A stretch of DNA of 64,000 nt from Pontederia crassipes (Eukaryota; Streptophyta; Magnoliopsida; Commelinales; Pontederiaceae): the NCBI GenBank assembly GCA_030549335.1, contig CM060196.1, positions 73,554,139-73,618,138 of the forward strand, read 5' to 3'. The position numbers and the translations under genes are program-made. The notes beneath the pieces were generated by a model that ran no database searches, was not told the DNA's origin, and was given only the letters and a program-made list of their open reading frames with translations. Below, piece after piece: positions 1-11,084 of the stretch. The stretch's first letter is position 1, and every line of letters starts with the position of its first letter.

Positions 1-3000
1 ATGAACTTCTCTTCTTCGGACAGCCTTTTCAACCACCGCAAGCCGAGGTCACAACCTGAATCAGCAGCGATTTGGAATTGTTCCTTGGCTAACTTGAAGG
101 GATCGGGTCGAGCTTTGTCCCGATTCTTCCTAAGACCTCCAGTTGATGGGCTCCTTCTCGAGGCAAACTTGGTTATGGCTTCTGGCACTTCATAACCTGT
201 GGTGAATTAATCGAACACAGGCTGAATGAGACAATGAAAAGGTTTCTATGACCAAATGACAACTTGTTTATACATAACATTGAAAATGAAAAAAAAAAAC
301 CTTTTAGAAGAAGCGAGCCGTAAGCAATTGCAGCTCCAGCGTGACCCTGCTATCAATGAAATAGCACAGGTTTCAGAAGGAAAAATGAATCTGTCAGTAG
401 AAGAATCAGTGTGCTTGTTTTCTTTTTTTTTTTTTTTTTGAAACGAAAATCAGTGTGCTTATTCTCCTTAGAATTCAGGATAGTTTTGATAATGCTTTTG
501 GAACTTTGAGAAGAAAAGAATCGGAGCTTTTAAAGATGCAGTCAAAGCATTTTTGTTCAGTTCAATATTCTGGAAAGCTGTCATTCCCAACCCAGTGAAA
601 GAAAGATGTGTAGTCCAGAAGTGCATTTTCATCCAATGCAGTTTATAAAGTTTATGCTTTGCTAGTCCAGTCTAGCTAACTGATATATGCCTATACTCTT
701 GAGATTTGGGATTTATCATGCACCTTAACGTTTTCTGCATTTGTTCAATATATGGATCCCAAATTTCTTTAGTGGAATCAGAGCCATGGAGAACAAATCA
801 ACTTTGATGCACATGTTCAAACTACACTACTTGCACTAGCATTCCAACACCACCATCACCATTATCATATGACACCATCGTAGTAGGCAAGTCTCTTTCA
901 TTTGTTAAGACTAGTACATCAAGTAAAACAATATCCATACTATTTCATTTTTTTTCGAACTATGCACCACTTGGACGGTATGCGAGAGCTGGACAAAATT
1001 AATGCAGAAATGGATCATATTCCTTTTGATGATTCAAGATATAACAAACAAAAAATGTGAAGTAACAAGACAAAAAGAAATGGCTTACCTTTTCAGACGC
1101 TCTATGAAAGCACCACATTGCAGAAGCAACATCTTTCTTGACGCAATCCCCAGTGAGATAGACTGCACCTAAAAGATAAAGAGCCCCTGGATGCAACTAA
1201 GGCAAACAACTAAAAATAGTGAGCGTTAGAGAGAAAGGCATATTAAATTTGGGTCACAGCTAAGAAGAGCTTATTACGTAGTCACATAACCATACCTGAT
1301 CAACAGCCTTCTCAATGTAATGGAATGCTTGCTGGTCAGATTGAACATAGTCATTCTGTTGAACACAATAAAAGCCTCAGATTATGGTCAATCCAAGAAA
1401 CTTCTAAGACAGTAAGTTTTAAGAGAAATGGAAAAGAAGGAAAAATAAATTACAAGCTTTCATAAGACAATATACATTGCAAGGAATGCATATGGAAAAG
1501 GATAAAATCATAAAAGTAATAGTGTAGGAAGAAAGACCAAACCTATCTTGGAAATCAAGTGACCATGACCACAGTAAAAAAAGGCAAACATAAAATATTA
1601 CTAAACAGTTCGAGTAACTGATGATTTCACAAGAATTAACTTCTCAAAAAGTTCCAAGAACCAAGATGATGGATGCAAATTTCAATGATGTGCTTCAGTA
1701 GATAGTGAGACATAGGATCTAACCAAGTACTCAAAGTTTGAATTTTAAAAGATATTTTGCCCAACTGCAAGAAGAGTATGGCAGAAATCTGGTTGCAGAT
1801 GTTTGGCTGTGTGCTCGGATGCAGATTTCTGGCAATAATACAGGCTGGTAGGACATGACCAAGGAGTTCAAACCTATATGTCGAGAGACTGTAGAGCTAT
1901 TCCATTTGCTTTTCTGTGGGCATTATGGATTCAACGTAATGGATGTATCTTTCGAGCAGGAGCGTGTTTTATATTGGAAATATTGTTTCAATGAAAGAGA
2001 GATCGGGCGAGGTGTGCACTGTGCACTGCTCTGATTGTAACTTTGTTGCTGTAACTTATCAGTTATAAATACAAATGGATGAGTGCATATGACTCCCATC
2101 CTTCAACCCCTCAAATATGTATACACGCATATACAAATATTATACAACAATATGATAAAAATTGAGTTTTAGCCCTTGTTTGGATAGAAGGGATAGGGGG
2201 TTAAGAGAGGGGAAGGGAAGGTGAATAATGATTTCCCCTTCTTTGGATAGTTACTTTGGAAGGGAGTGGAGGAAAATGGAGGGGGAACTCCCCTCAATTT
2301 TTTCAACCCCAAAACGGAGGAGAAAGGGGATAATTACTGGTATTATGTTCAATTACTCATTTACCCTTTCAAATAACAACAACAACAACAATAAAGCCTT
2401 ATCCCACTAGATGGGGTCGGCTACATGGATCATACGACGCCATTCCGCTCTATTCGTTGATCCATGTTCATGAGATTCGACAGGGTTTTACGCTGGCTGT
2501 CGGGGCCTAACACAACCCTCCTCCTTTATCCGGGCTTGGGACCGGCTATAAAACATAGGCGGAGTTTACCCTTTCAAATAACATAAGAAAAAAATATAAT
2601 AAGGATATAAATGTCCATTCAAATTATTTTTAACTTTTCCCCTCCCACCTCCTTCTTCATTAAGAATCAAAGTAAACTCTTTCCCCTCCCCCCTTTTCTC
2701 TTTCCCCCACTTTCTCCTTCTTTTACCTTACTGAAATTTATACACACAGAGCCTTAAATAGATTAATGTATTCATCTCTTCTGTATCCAAATTCACATGT
2801 TTTTTTGGAGAAAAGGATGAATGACATATTTGCATCACCAGATTTTAATGAACTTCAGTAGATAACTTATAGATAAGTTTTAAATATTTATTTCAAACAG
2901 ATACGACTAAGCATGATTATTCTGTTAAAAAATCAATCATGACCTCAACTCGTAACCGACACCCGAGTTCATATTGTGCATCAGGGTCACCCATGTTTGC

Positions 3001-4928
3001 AGCTTCAACCAGCAAAGCAGCTCCACTATGCAAATGGAAAAGAAAACATCATGATTCATGTAATTCAAATAACATACAAAGATAACTGGAATTCTTTTTA
3101 AAATGAAGATAATTTGAACATATATAAAGTCACATTGTTTGCTGATAATTTATTACCAGCTTGACCCAGCTTATGTCAGATAATTGCTAATGGATTGTTT
3201 CGTGAAAAAGATAATTGATATCACTTTTGCAGAATGCATCTTTTAGTTTTTTTTTTTTTACATGTACAAAGCCAACATGTTTTACAAAAAACATCTTTGT
3301 ATTCAAGCTTGACAGAAGACAAGTCGCCTTAATCTTTTTATTCAAGCTTGACAGAGACAATTCTCAAAACAAGGTTTTCTGTTTTGTTATTTCATTGAAT
3401 AAAAAGAATGATTAAAGCGCCCATAAAAAAAGAATGATTAAAGCACCAAACAGAAGCTTTTAGGGCTAAAGAAAAAGCCAAAGCATCATCAAGACTAGAG
3501 ATAATAAGAAATTATCATATATCCATGTCAGTTCTCATTCGTAACATTACCCACATCGTTGAAAAGATTGCATGAACCATTGTACTAAGAAAACTTCGTA
3601 CAAGTAGAAAGAAAGAATAATAAACTATAGGCAATAGAAACTGGTGTTTCTCTCAAAAAAACTAGAAACTAGTCTTTATTAAGCAAAGAAGGGATCCAAT
3701 GAGAACTATAAGGGAAGAAACATGAGGAAGAATGTTTCTGTTCTACAACTTTTCTACGAAAACAATTTTAAATTTCAAACTATTTGCAACTGATAAGGAT
3801 TGTACATGTTGTATAGCCGGTCTCAAGCCCGGATAAAGGAGGAGGGTTGTGTTAGGCCCCGACAGCCAGCGTAAAACCCTGTCGAACCTCATGAACATGA
3901 CGAATAGATGTCGTATGAACCATGTAGCCGACCCCACCTAATGGGATAAGGCTTTGTTGTTGTTGTTGTAAGGATTGTACATGTGGCTGAAATATTTTAT
4001 GAGAGACTGAAAAGATTGAAACAAAAGGAAATAAAGTTGCTTACAAAAAAGGATTAAAGTTCTCCTGAAAATTATTAAGGGACAATATATTAGCAAGTCT
4101 GAGGAAAATTAATATAAATATAACAAACAAGCTATTGCAGCCAAAAGAAAAGAAAGAAATTTGCTAATACTAAAGGAATTACAGCCTAACATTTTGGCAT
4201 GAACAAAGGGTCTGAGATATTGGAGAAGATGTCAGGTTACTGCATCTGAATAAGTGTAGTTCTAAACCTCTTATCTACCTACTAAATATTGCATTAATGA
4301 AGGGTGTCTAACATATAGAAAAAGCAGAGAGTAACAGAGAAGTCACCAACATGGCCTTGCATGCCCCTGGGACATGATACTTGAAATGCATCCTACCCAA
4401 CCAGTATCTTGCATGCGTATTTGTATTATCGACCTCAAGGGCCAATTCAAAGTTCTCCTTTGCGCCCTGTTTACAAAATAAAACTAATCAAAACCATATC
4501 TTTCTAGAGATCCATGCTTTTTTATCAATAGGAAAGATGAAATAAAGAAGAGAACACAATCTAAGATATGTTAAGAAAATCAAAGGGCGCCAATAAAAAA
4601 ATGCATACTCTGAGAAGAGGAATGAGTCGGGGATCATTTAGCTCTGCGTAGTCGATGACCCGATCGACTTCCTGCAGGGCGCTCCACCCTTTCGCTACCA
4701 ATTCCATGGCCTTCTTGTTCCTACTGTGTATGCATCTCTGCAAAAGAACAAAAAGGACACGCTGACAGTTTGCACAATTAATTACCAGAGAAAACTGATG
4801 CTTCATGCGAAATCGCAACATCCATCGACTCAAAGGAAAGATCAGCGAGAAGACAATGTAGAAACCTTGTGGCTCAGAATGGGGCCTCGCGTAGCAGGAG
4901 CAACTCTGGATAGGAACAACCGGAGCAT
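1..4928 (-). CDS. Sel1/TPR-like repeat protein, probably mitochondrial (partial, 8 exons)
   Basis: Coding exons on the minus strand, joined by GT-AG sites with matching phase: 4866-4928, 4609-4737, 4351-4466, 2944-3025, 1296-1355, 1089-1196, 301-346 and 1-196 (open; the stop lies outside). The start at 4928 gives an Arg/Ser-rich, acid-free N terminus ([15 protein letters not shown]) typical of a mitochondrial presequence; an in-frame ATG at 5099 is possible but looks like 5' UTR. The protein carries Sel1/TPR-type helical repeats, for example [33 protein letters not shown] and [11 protein letters not shown], each with the small-residue A..LG pattern. Such solenoids bind other proteins; no enzymatic residues are seen. 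The 46-nt exon at 301-346 is required to keep the frame between its neighbours. The introns hold two Au-SINE-like copies and a MITE. Family and gene structure are clear; mitochondrial location is inferred and the partner is unknown. Confidence 0.85.
2163..2756. mobile_element. MITE-like element in an intron, split by a SINE
   Basis: The left part is G/A-rich with runs of GGGG/GGAAGG. The right part is C/T-rich with CCCCTCC runs, so the ends are roughly inverted. The start resembles the common 'cccttgtttggat' MITE end. An Au-SINE-like copy (2378-2564) divides it. A related copy is recognisable at 26180-26313 plus 29827-30055. Terminal repeats are imperfect and the outer limits are approximate. 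Confidence 0.45.
2378..2564 (-). mobile_element. Au-SINE-like element, copy 1
   Basis: Read on the minus strand it starts CTCCGCCTATGTTTTATAGC, carries the 'AGGCCCCGACAGCCAGCGT' core, then 'TGTAGCCGACCCCATC', and ends in TTG repeats. It is flanked by a perfect 18-bp target-site duplication, tttaccctttcaaataac, at 2360-2377 and 2565-2582. This is a full-length, recent-looking insertion in an intron of the Sel1-like gene. Confidence 0.9.
3810..3968 (+). mobile_element. Au-SINE-like element, copy 2
   Basis: Plus-strand copy from 'TGTATAGCCGGTCTCAAGCC' to the TTG-repeat tail. A perfect 16-bp target-site duplication, taaggattgtacatgt, lies at 3794-3809 and 3969-3984. The first ~15 bases of the full element are missing and the middle is slightly shortened. 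It lies in an intron of the Sel1-like gene. Confidence 0.9.
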
Positions 4929-5335
4929 TTCGCTCCCTCGGCAGAGGATATTTGAACCACGGACGAATTTGGTAGGCAAACAACACCGCGTCGGCAGGTA
5001 AATTTCCCTGTGGCGAAAGGACGAAGGATCAACGTTATGGTCGTTTGCTGGCCAAAGACGGCGGTTTTGTGATAAGCCGGCGACCCTTCTGCTTCCCAAG
5101 ACCTCGTACCTTCGCTGCAGGAATAGAGCCTAGGAAAGCCACTGGGCCTTCAAGGCTTCTCGCCGGCGATGTAGACGGCGGGCGAACCGCCTCTTTTAGC
5201 TGGCCGTCGGCGCGTGAGAAGGGCTAGAGAGGGGGAAGAAGAACAGGAACTGGAGAGGTGAGTTATTTTACATTTCATTTTATTTCATTATTAGGATTCT
5301 AATCCGAGGCCCGTTTGGCAAACAAACTAGGGTGC
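4929..5335 (-). promoter_or_regulatory. 5' UTR and promoter region of the Sel1-like gene
   Basis: GC-rich sequence directly upstream of the minus-strand start codon, with an in-frame ATG at 5099 that could be an alternative start. Immediately further upstream lies the truncated end of an LTR retrotransposon, so the native promoter is at most about 400 bp long. No convincing TATA box was identified. Confidence 0.4.
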
Positions 5336-5842
5336 AATTGTGGAGTACCAAGTTATCCGTCCTTAGGGCATTTATCTTATAAGGCCGTCCTTATGAATGG
5401 CCAAGTAGGTGACGTTCTCGTAGGGTACGTCTTTTGCATCTTCAATATGAGTTCACTAGTGCCTTCCGAGGCCCAATTGTATGTTATGTTTCATCATATT
5501 TAATACAAGTAAGCTTCCCTTTAATTCTAGTGTCATGGCCTTGAGCGTGGGGTGGCAACCCACATCGGTGTCTCTTCGTGGCGTCACGTGGTCCCTTCGT
5601 CGCCCCTTCGGACTTTAAGCGCACAAGCGTCTACATTAGTGCCGCAACGCGCTAATGTCAAGGTCTCGTGACGAGTAGTCCAACACTCTAGTCATGTCCG
5701 TGATTGAATGCCTATAAGAGCGACTCTCGGCATAGTCGTCTCGACCATAAAACTTCCGCTGCAAACTCAAAACAAGCTTGGCTAGGTGCCTATCCGCCTA
5801 GTCGCCGCACGTGGTCTAGTGTCCGAGAATGACCCCGTGACA
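5336..5842 (+). repeat. 5' LTR, truncated at its start
   Basis: Aligns with the 3' LTR from 'attgtggagtaccaag' onward to the terminal TGACA. It lacks the first ~130 bp of the LTR and about 35 bp that the 3' LTR carries near 9027-9061. Several substitutions between the copies (for example 'gtggtctagtg' against 'gtggtctaatg') show the insertion is not very recent. Confidence 0.85.
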
Positions 5843-7676
5843 AGTGGTATCAGAGCAGTTCTTCCTGCTCGGATTACCCAGCGACGATGATTCGCTTGTG
5901 TCGTCGCAACGTGCCCTGGCGTAGGAAATGTGCTTCCGCTCAAATACTACATCACGCCCAGGCGCACTGGTACAATGGTCTTTGATCGTGGACGCCAACG
6001 AGGAAGGCATGGCAAGCCTCCTCGCCGCACGTCCAGTCGTGCCCCGCAGCATGTTCCTCATACACCCGTGTCGTGTTAAAGAATGTCCGTCATGCATCAT
6101 GATGGCGGATTGATCGCCTCGCCTAACCGGGACGGTCATGCGTCGCCCACTCGAGCAAATCAACCACCCCAGGTATACAGTCGGGAATCCTGAAATGTCG
6201 CGCTGCGTCAAAGAGTGGCCATATGCTCCGCATGATGATCTTGCGCTGCTCATATCATGAGATCGCTTACACAAGAGTCATGTAACTCAGAGGACCCGTG
6301 TCACATTCAGGGACTGTCGGTCATGCACTATCATGATGACCTGACGCTGCTCGGTATTTCGTGACGTCGCATCGCATGCCCAGTCATGCAACGTGAAGTG
6401 CACAACCGCTTCACGGGAGAAGTTGGCTTAAAGACAAATATCAAGGTTCATGGTCCCTTTTCGGCCAAAGAATATCATCCTTTCGGCCAAGGAGCATCAA
6501 TCACAAGCATCTTGTCGTGTCGCAGCATTGCCTGTCACGCCACGATGACTTTCAGGAATTGAGCAAAGCGTTGATTACTTGCAAACACTCGCGAACGAGC
6601 TGTCAGCCTTGCCTGCCTCGTCAAGTGTCGCCCCGCAAGCGGCGTGATGCCATCCATCGAGGAGTGGGACGAACCTGATACATGCCAACGCAAATCGACG
6701 CCTCAACTCAGCGACCAATTTGGCAAATGGTCTGAGCGTCGAGCATCGGCGAACCTTGACATGCTGCTGTCAAGCATTCTACCGCCAACCGAAGGAAGGA
6801 AGCGGCCTCCGAGGATCGCAATGCGAAGCTTTCGAAGGACACATTGGCGATGTCGTCCCTTCGAATGGAGATGGAGGTAATGTTGGGAGCTCATGCCATG
6901 AGTTCACCAACCACAGTCCGCTTATCTAAGCGAAGCGTCTTCACAAACATCCGCACGGATCAGTGAAGGCCCGGAACGGCTACTCTTTCGTAAGGGTCAA
7001 GCCGCCCGGTGGACGAATATGTCAAAGGTGCATGATCTAGGATGACAAGCACAGTGACATTACTTTGTCCAAGGTGCGGACGGACGAGCATCTAAGGTGC
7101 ATCCTCTTCGTGAACGAGCACAACGATCTCGCCCCGTCCATACCCCAAAGGGATTGTCAAAGCTTCAAATGAGGTCCCAGGATCGGAAGAAGGCATATCC
7201 CAAGAACCCTGCAAGATGTGGCAAACTCAGGATGGCATTGCCATCGTGACAATGTAGAATGTGGCAAACATGCATCCCAGACATGGGACGGAAGAATTGG
7301 CAGTTCATCAATTATGCAGGCCCTGACAAGTTGGGACTGGAGGTCACCAGATGGGGATGTTGAAGGAGGAAGTGAAAGGAATCACCGAGCTCCGCCTACA
7401 GTGTTCCCAGGAGGATGAAGACCCAGTGTTGGTGCTCTTCAATCAGAGGGGTTAGAAGCTTTGGACTAGGAAGGAGTTGAAATGACCGGATCGTCCAACC
7501 TCCGCTCATTAGTCGATGCTGCCAAGTCAATCAGGACAAGTGCCATGCCACCAAAGCCCTTGGGCAAGGGCAATGGTGGGGGAGAGAAGCTCAAGTCGTA
7601 AGGAGGAAGCTACTTATGCCGAAGATAAAGATCACCCATCGAAGCAGGAGAAGAGAGTCGAACCACAGGCACATGT

Positions 7677-8400
7677 GGGGAGACTCTCATCGTCGCTCAC
7701 TATAGCGACTGGGAGTGGACAAGGTGTGGAATGTTATACCAAAGAACCTTGCTCCACCTCAAACCGTCGAAATATCTTTTGTCCACCAAGGGGAAGGTGG
7801 AGTTATTCTCAAGGCTCGGCGGACGAAGGACTCAACGTTGCAGCCATCTGCAATTTGGAGATAGCGAGTTGAACCACAAGGGAACGTGGGGAAACTCTCA
7901 TCGCCCACTATGGCGACTTGGATGGACAAGGCATGGATTGTCAGATCAAAGAACCTTGTCCCGCCTCAAGACTGTCGAAACATCAGGTGATCATCAAGGA
8001 GGAGGTGGTTCTGTGCTTTTCGTTCGGCAGAGGTATGGAAGACTCTACGTTGCAATCATTTGCAACATAGAGACATTGAGTCAAGCCCACAAAGAGACCT
8101 GAAGCGTCCCAGAGTATCCGTGGGAAGACTCTTGTCGCTCATCATAGCGACCCCAAGCACTCGAAGCAGACAAGTTACAAGCATCGACATCGGAGAGTTT
8201 GTGTTGTTTCAAGCCGTCGAAATTCAAGAATGATCATCGAGGGTGAGATGGTCATGTACTTCGCATTCGATGGAAGGGAGACCTTATGCTGCGGCCATCC
8301 GTAACATGAAGGCATCGAGTCAAATCATGCAGGTCGAATGGCGAGACTCTTCATCGTGTTCTACACGATCCTGAGACAACTCTTCTCCGCGCTATTCCTG
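7677..8400 (+). repeat. Degenerate tandem repeats inside the LTR element
   Basis: Units start near 7677, 7888, 8122 and 8340, so the period is about 210-235 bp. Shared landmarks are 'gagactctcatcg' at the unit start, 'tatagcgac', and 'aagccgtcgaaa'/'aaaccgtcgaaa' in the middle. The last unit is partial. The repeats are diverged and do not preserve one common open frame. Confidence 0.7.
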
Positions 8401-8789
8401 AAGGCATACAAGAGTTGTTTCACCCCCAAAGAAGCCAAACCACACAAGTTGACGCTGCGCAAGTCGAAGAGAAGTGAAGCCAACAAAGACTTGATGGACG
8501 GATAGTTGCTTGATGGAGTCAGACCGCACATGGCGGACTCCACTGGCGCTGCACAAGTGATGACCCCGGATTGGACGAAGGATCAGCGAGCGAAGCAGGC
8601 CTGAGGGAGGAGTCCTCAGCGAGACCCCAAGGAGCGAGCATTCCTGGCGTTGCGTGATGCTGGTGAAGTTGAAGTCAAGGCAAAGAAGGCAGAATTGAAC
8701 GAGACAAGCGAAGTCAAGACTCAAGACGAAGGCCCCGAAGAAGCCCGGACAACGACGTCGGGGGTGTCGCCGACTTTGGTGGGGGAGAA

Positions 8790-9456
8790 TGTCACGGGGC
8801 GTTTCCCGTGACACGAAGCGTGAAGCCTCGCGGCACCAGTGCCGCTCAACTTATAGCCCTCGGCCGTTCAGCGCCGAAGATATGGAACACATGCAGCCGC
8901 CCCGCACTGCGTAATATTGTGGAGTACCAAGTTATTCGCCCTTAGGGCATTTATCTTGTAAGGCCGTCCTTATGAATGACCAAGTAGGTGACGTTCCCGT
9001 AGGGTACGTCTTTTGCATCTTCGATATGTAATAAGACTCCTATACCTACGGTACACTTGGAGGAGTTCACTAGTGTCTTCCGAGGCCCAATTGTATGTTA
9101 TGTTTCATCATATTTAATACAAGTAAGCTTCCCTTTAATTCTAGTGTCATGGCCTTGAGCGTGGGGTGACAACCCACATCGGTGTCCCTTCGTGGCGTCC
9201 CGTGGTCCCTTCGTCGTCCCTTCGGATTTTAAGCGCCCAAGCGCCTACATTAGTGCCGCAACGCGCTAATGCCACGATCTCGTGACGAGTAGTCCAACAC
9301 TCTAGTCATGTCCGTGATTGAATGCCTATAAGAGCGACTCTCGGCATAGTCGTCTCGACCATAAAACTTCCGCTGCAAACTCAAAACAGGCTTGGCTAGG
9401 TGCCTATCCGCCTAGTCGCCGCACGTGGTCTAATGTCCGAGAATGACCCCATGACA
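8790..9456 (+). repeat. 3' LTR, complete
   Basis: The 667-bp long terminal repeat starts TGTCACGGG and ends TGACA. Its first 24 bases form a perfect hairpin (TGTCACGGG, 6-base loop, CCCGTGACA). It follows the polypurine tract at 8778-8789. Confidence 0.85.
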
Positions 9457-9585
9457 CAATCACGCCCTGACTCTCTGGTTCGTAAAAAAAGGCTCGCGGT
9501 TCCACCGGCTAAAGCAAAATCGTGAACTAAAATCGAGACCCACGTGACCTCCCAAACTAAAATCTTTTTCATAAATTTTTTTTAA

Positions 9586-10283
9586 GATTATTTTCTCAAA
9601 TCACTTCTAAACTGTCACGATTTCTTAAATCGACTTCTCGATTATTTTTTATTTTTTGTAAAAAGTCCATTATACACCTGCATAAGTTAGTCTATTTTTG
9701 CATAAGATAATATATAACAATATGTATATAAATAATTTTAAAAAAAATGAAAAAGTTAGGGAGGACGACACGGGGAGGGGCGTTCGCCCCTCTCGTCGGC
9801 AAGCCCGCTTAGGAGACATCGGCCCCCTTTCTCCCTCACACACAGTGAGGGAGAAAAAGGGCGTTGCCGATGTGGCGAGAGCTTATCGACGAGCTCGCTC
9901 ACGGGGCATCGGCACCCCCCTTTTTTCTCTCTCGCGTGCGACGAGGGAGAAAAGGGGGCTGACGCCTCCTACGCCCACCCCACCACAGCGATCGTCGGCT
10001 ATCGTAGTCGAGCGTTGTCCTCTTTGACTTTTTTTTTAAAATTTTTTATATCTATTATTATATATATTTTATGTAAAAAAAAGTGTAACACTTAAGGCGG
10101 GTGTATAATGGACTTTTCACAAATGCGAAAAAAATCAAATATAATCGAGAAGTCAACGAAATTGAACAGACCGATCAAATAAAAAAAAATCATGATAGTT
10201 TAGGGATTCAAAAATGAAGTTCGTAACTTGATATTAGATCTGAAAAATCGTAATAGTTTAGAAGTTATTTGAAGAAATGACCC
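9586..10283. mobile_element. Foldback MITE with GC-rich core
   Basis: Inverted ends: 'cacttctaaactgtcacgat' at the left matches the reverse complement of 'tcgtaatagtttagaagt' at the right. Further inside, 'cgacttctcgatta' pairs with 'aatcgagaagtc', and 'aaagtccattatacacc' (about 9660-9678) pairs with 'ggtgtataatggacttt' (about 10099-10117). The innermost pair may be the terminal repeats of a nested element. The right arm strongly resembles the arms of the element at 55226-55653, so both belong to one family. The centre (9763-10025) is unusually GC-rich. No transposase is present. Confidence 0.65.
9823..9958. repeat. Two GC-rich hairpins in tandem
   Basis: Hairpin 1 (9825-9861) pairs ccctttctccctcac with gtgagggagaaaaaggg around a 5-6 nt loop. 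Hairpin 2 (9915-9957) pairs ccccccttttttctctctcg with cgagggagaaaaggggg. Both stems are pyrimidine/purine asymmetric and lie in the core of the MITE. Confidence 0.7.
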
Positions 10284-10311
10284 AATTGTTATTTATAATT
10301 TTATTCTATTA

Positions 10312-10494
10312 CAACAACAACAAAGCCTTATCCCACTAGGTGGGGTCGGCTACATGGATCATACGACGTCATTTCGCTCTATTCGTTGATCTATGTTCAT
10401 GAGATTCGACAGAGTTTTACGCTGGCTATCGGGGCCTAACACAACCCTTCTCCTTTATCCGAACTTGGAACCGGCTATAAAATATAGACGAAGT
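10312..10494 (-). mobile_element. Au-SINE-like element, copy 3
   Basis: Minus-strand copy with TTG tail, 'ccgaccccacctagtggg' and a 5' end in 'cttcgtctatattttatagc'. A perfect 16-bp target-site duplication, taattttattctatta, lies at 10296-10311 and 10495-10510. It carries more substitutions than copy 1 (for example in the GGCCCCGA core region), so it is probably older. Confidence 0.9.
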
Positions 10495-10510
10495 TAATTT
10501 TATTCTATTA

Positions 10511-11084
10511 ATAAAAAAATTATATTTTATTACTATAATATTTATTTTTAATTTAAAACTCATTAAAAATTTATCTATCGCATCAACTTTTTGCCATCAT
10601 TCTTTCACTCCATTCAAACACACTTCAAATTACTATTCACTTTAGAAAGAGTTACGTCTCCAAACAGAATTATAAAAGAATGTATACTTTTTTTATAGAA
10701 AAACATAAAATGGATTATTTCATTTTTCTTATCTACACAATAAAGCATTTCTTTATTTCTCGTGAGCAATGTAATTATAAGAGAAAAGAAATGTTAGTAC
10801 GATATTTTCAAATTTAAGGGATGAATAAAATATCAAAATAAATATTATTGGAAAGTCTTATAATATATCAATCTTTTTGTAACAAATAATATAAATCTAA
10901 AAAGAATTTTAGCACTGTAGGCGTTTTCTACCTAACAATTGCAGCCCAGCTCAGACGAAAATACCAGTCCAAGTTAAATACTGGATAATCATTCATAAAA
11001 CACATGGACCCATGCGAATTTCGGTCCGGAACTGCTGAGGTTTGGACATGAAACAAATTTGAGAATTTTAGCCTTATATTTATA
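10511..11084. other. AT-rich intergenic DNA, no feature seen
   Basis: No ORF with recognisable homology and no clear repeat. Base composition and stop-codon density match non-coding plant intergenic DNA. Confidence 0.5.

Larger units (their letters stand above)
5336..9456 (+). mobile_element. Non-coding LTR retrotransposon (LARD-like), 5' end truncated
   Basis: Two long direct repeats (5336-5842 and 8790-9456) flank a ~2.95-kb interior. Directly after the 5' repeat lies TGGTATCAGAGC (5845-5856), the usual plant primer-binding site for initiator-Met tRNA. Directly before the 3' repeat is a purine-rich tract (8778-8789). The complete 3' LTR begins TGTCACGGGG and ends CCCCATGACA, so it has TGTCA/TGACA ends. 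The interior shows no recognisable gag, protease, RT, RNase H or integrase; its open frames are short and overlapping. This is the architecture of a non-autonomous element mobilised in trans. The first ~130 bp of the 5' LTR are missing, so no target-site duplication can be checked. Confidence 0.85.

Noticed and set aside
5816..8814. Several ORFs of 60-150 codons on both strands of the LTR element interior
   Set aside because: They overlap one another on opposite strands in GC-rich DNA, lack gag/pol motifs and cross the tandem repeats.
9698..10027. ORF of 109 codons rich in Arg and Pro
   Set aside because: It is an accident of the GC-rich MITE core with its two hairpins; no homology seen.
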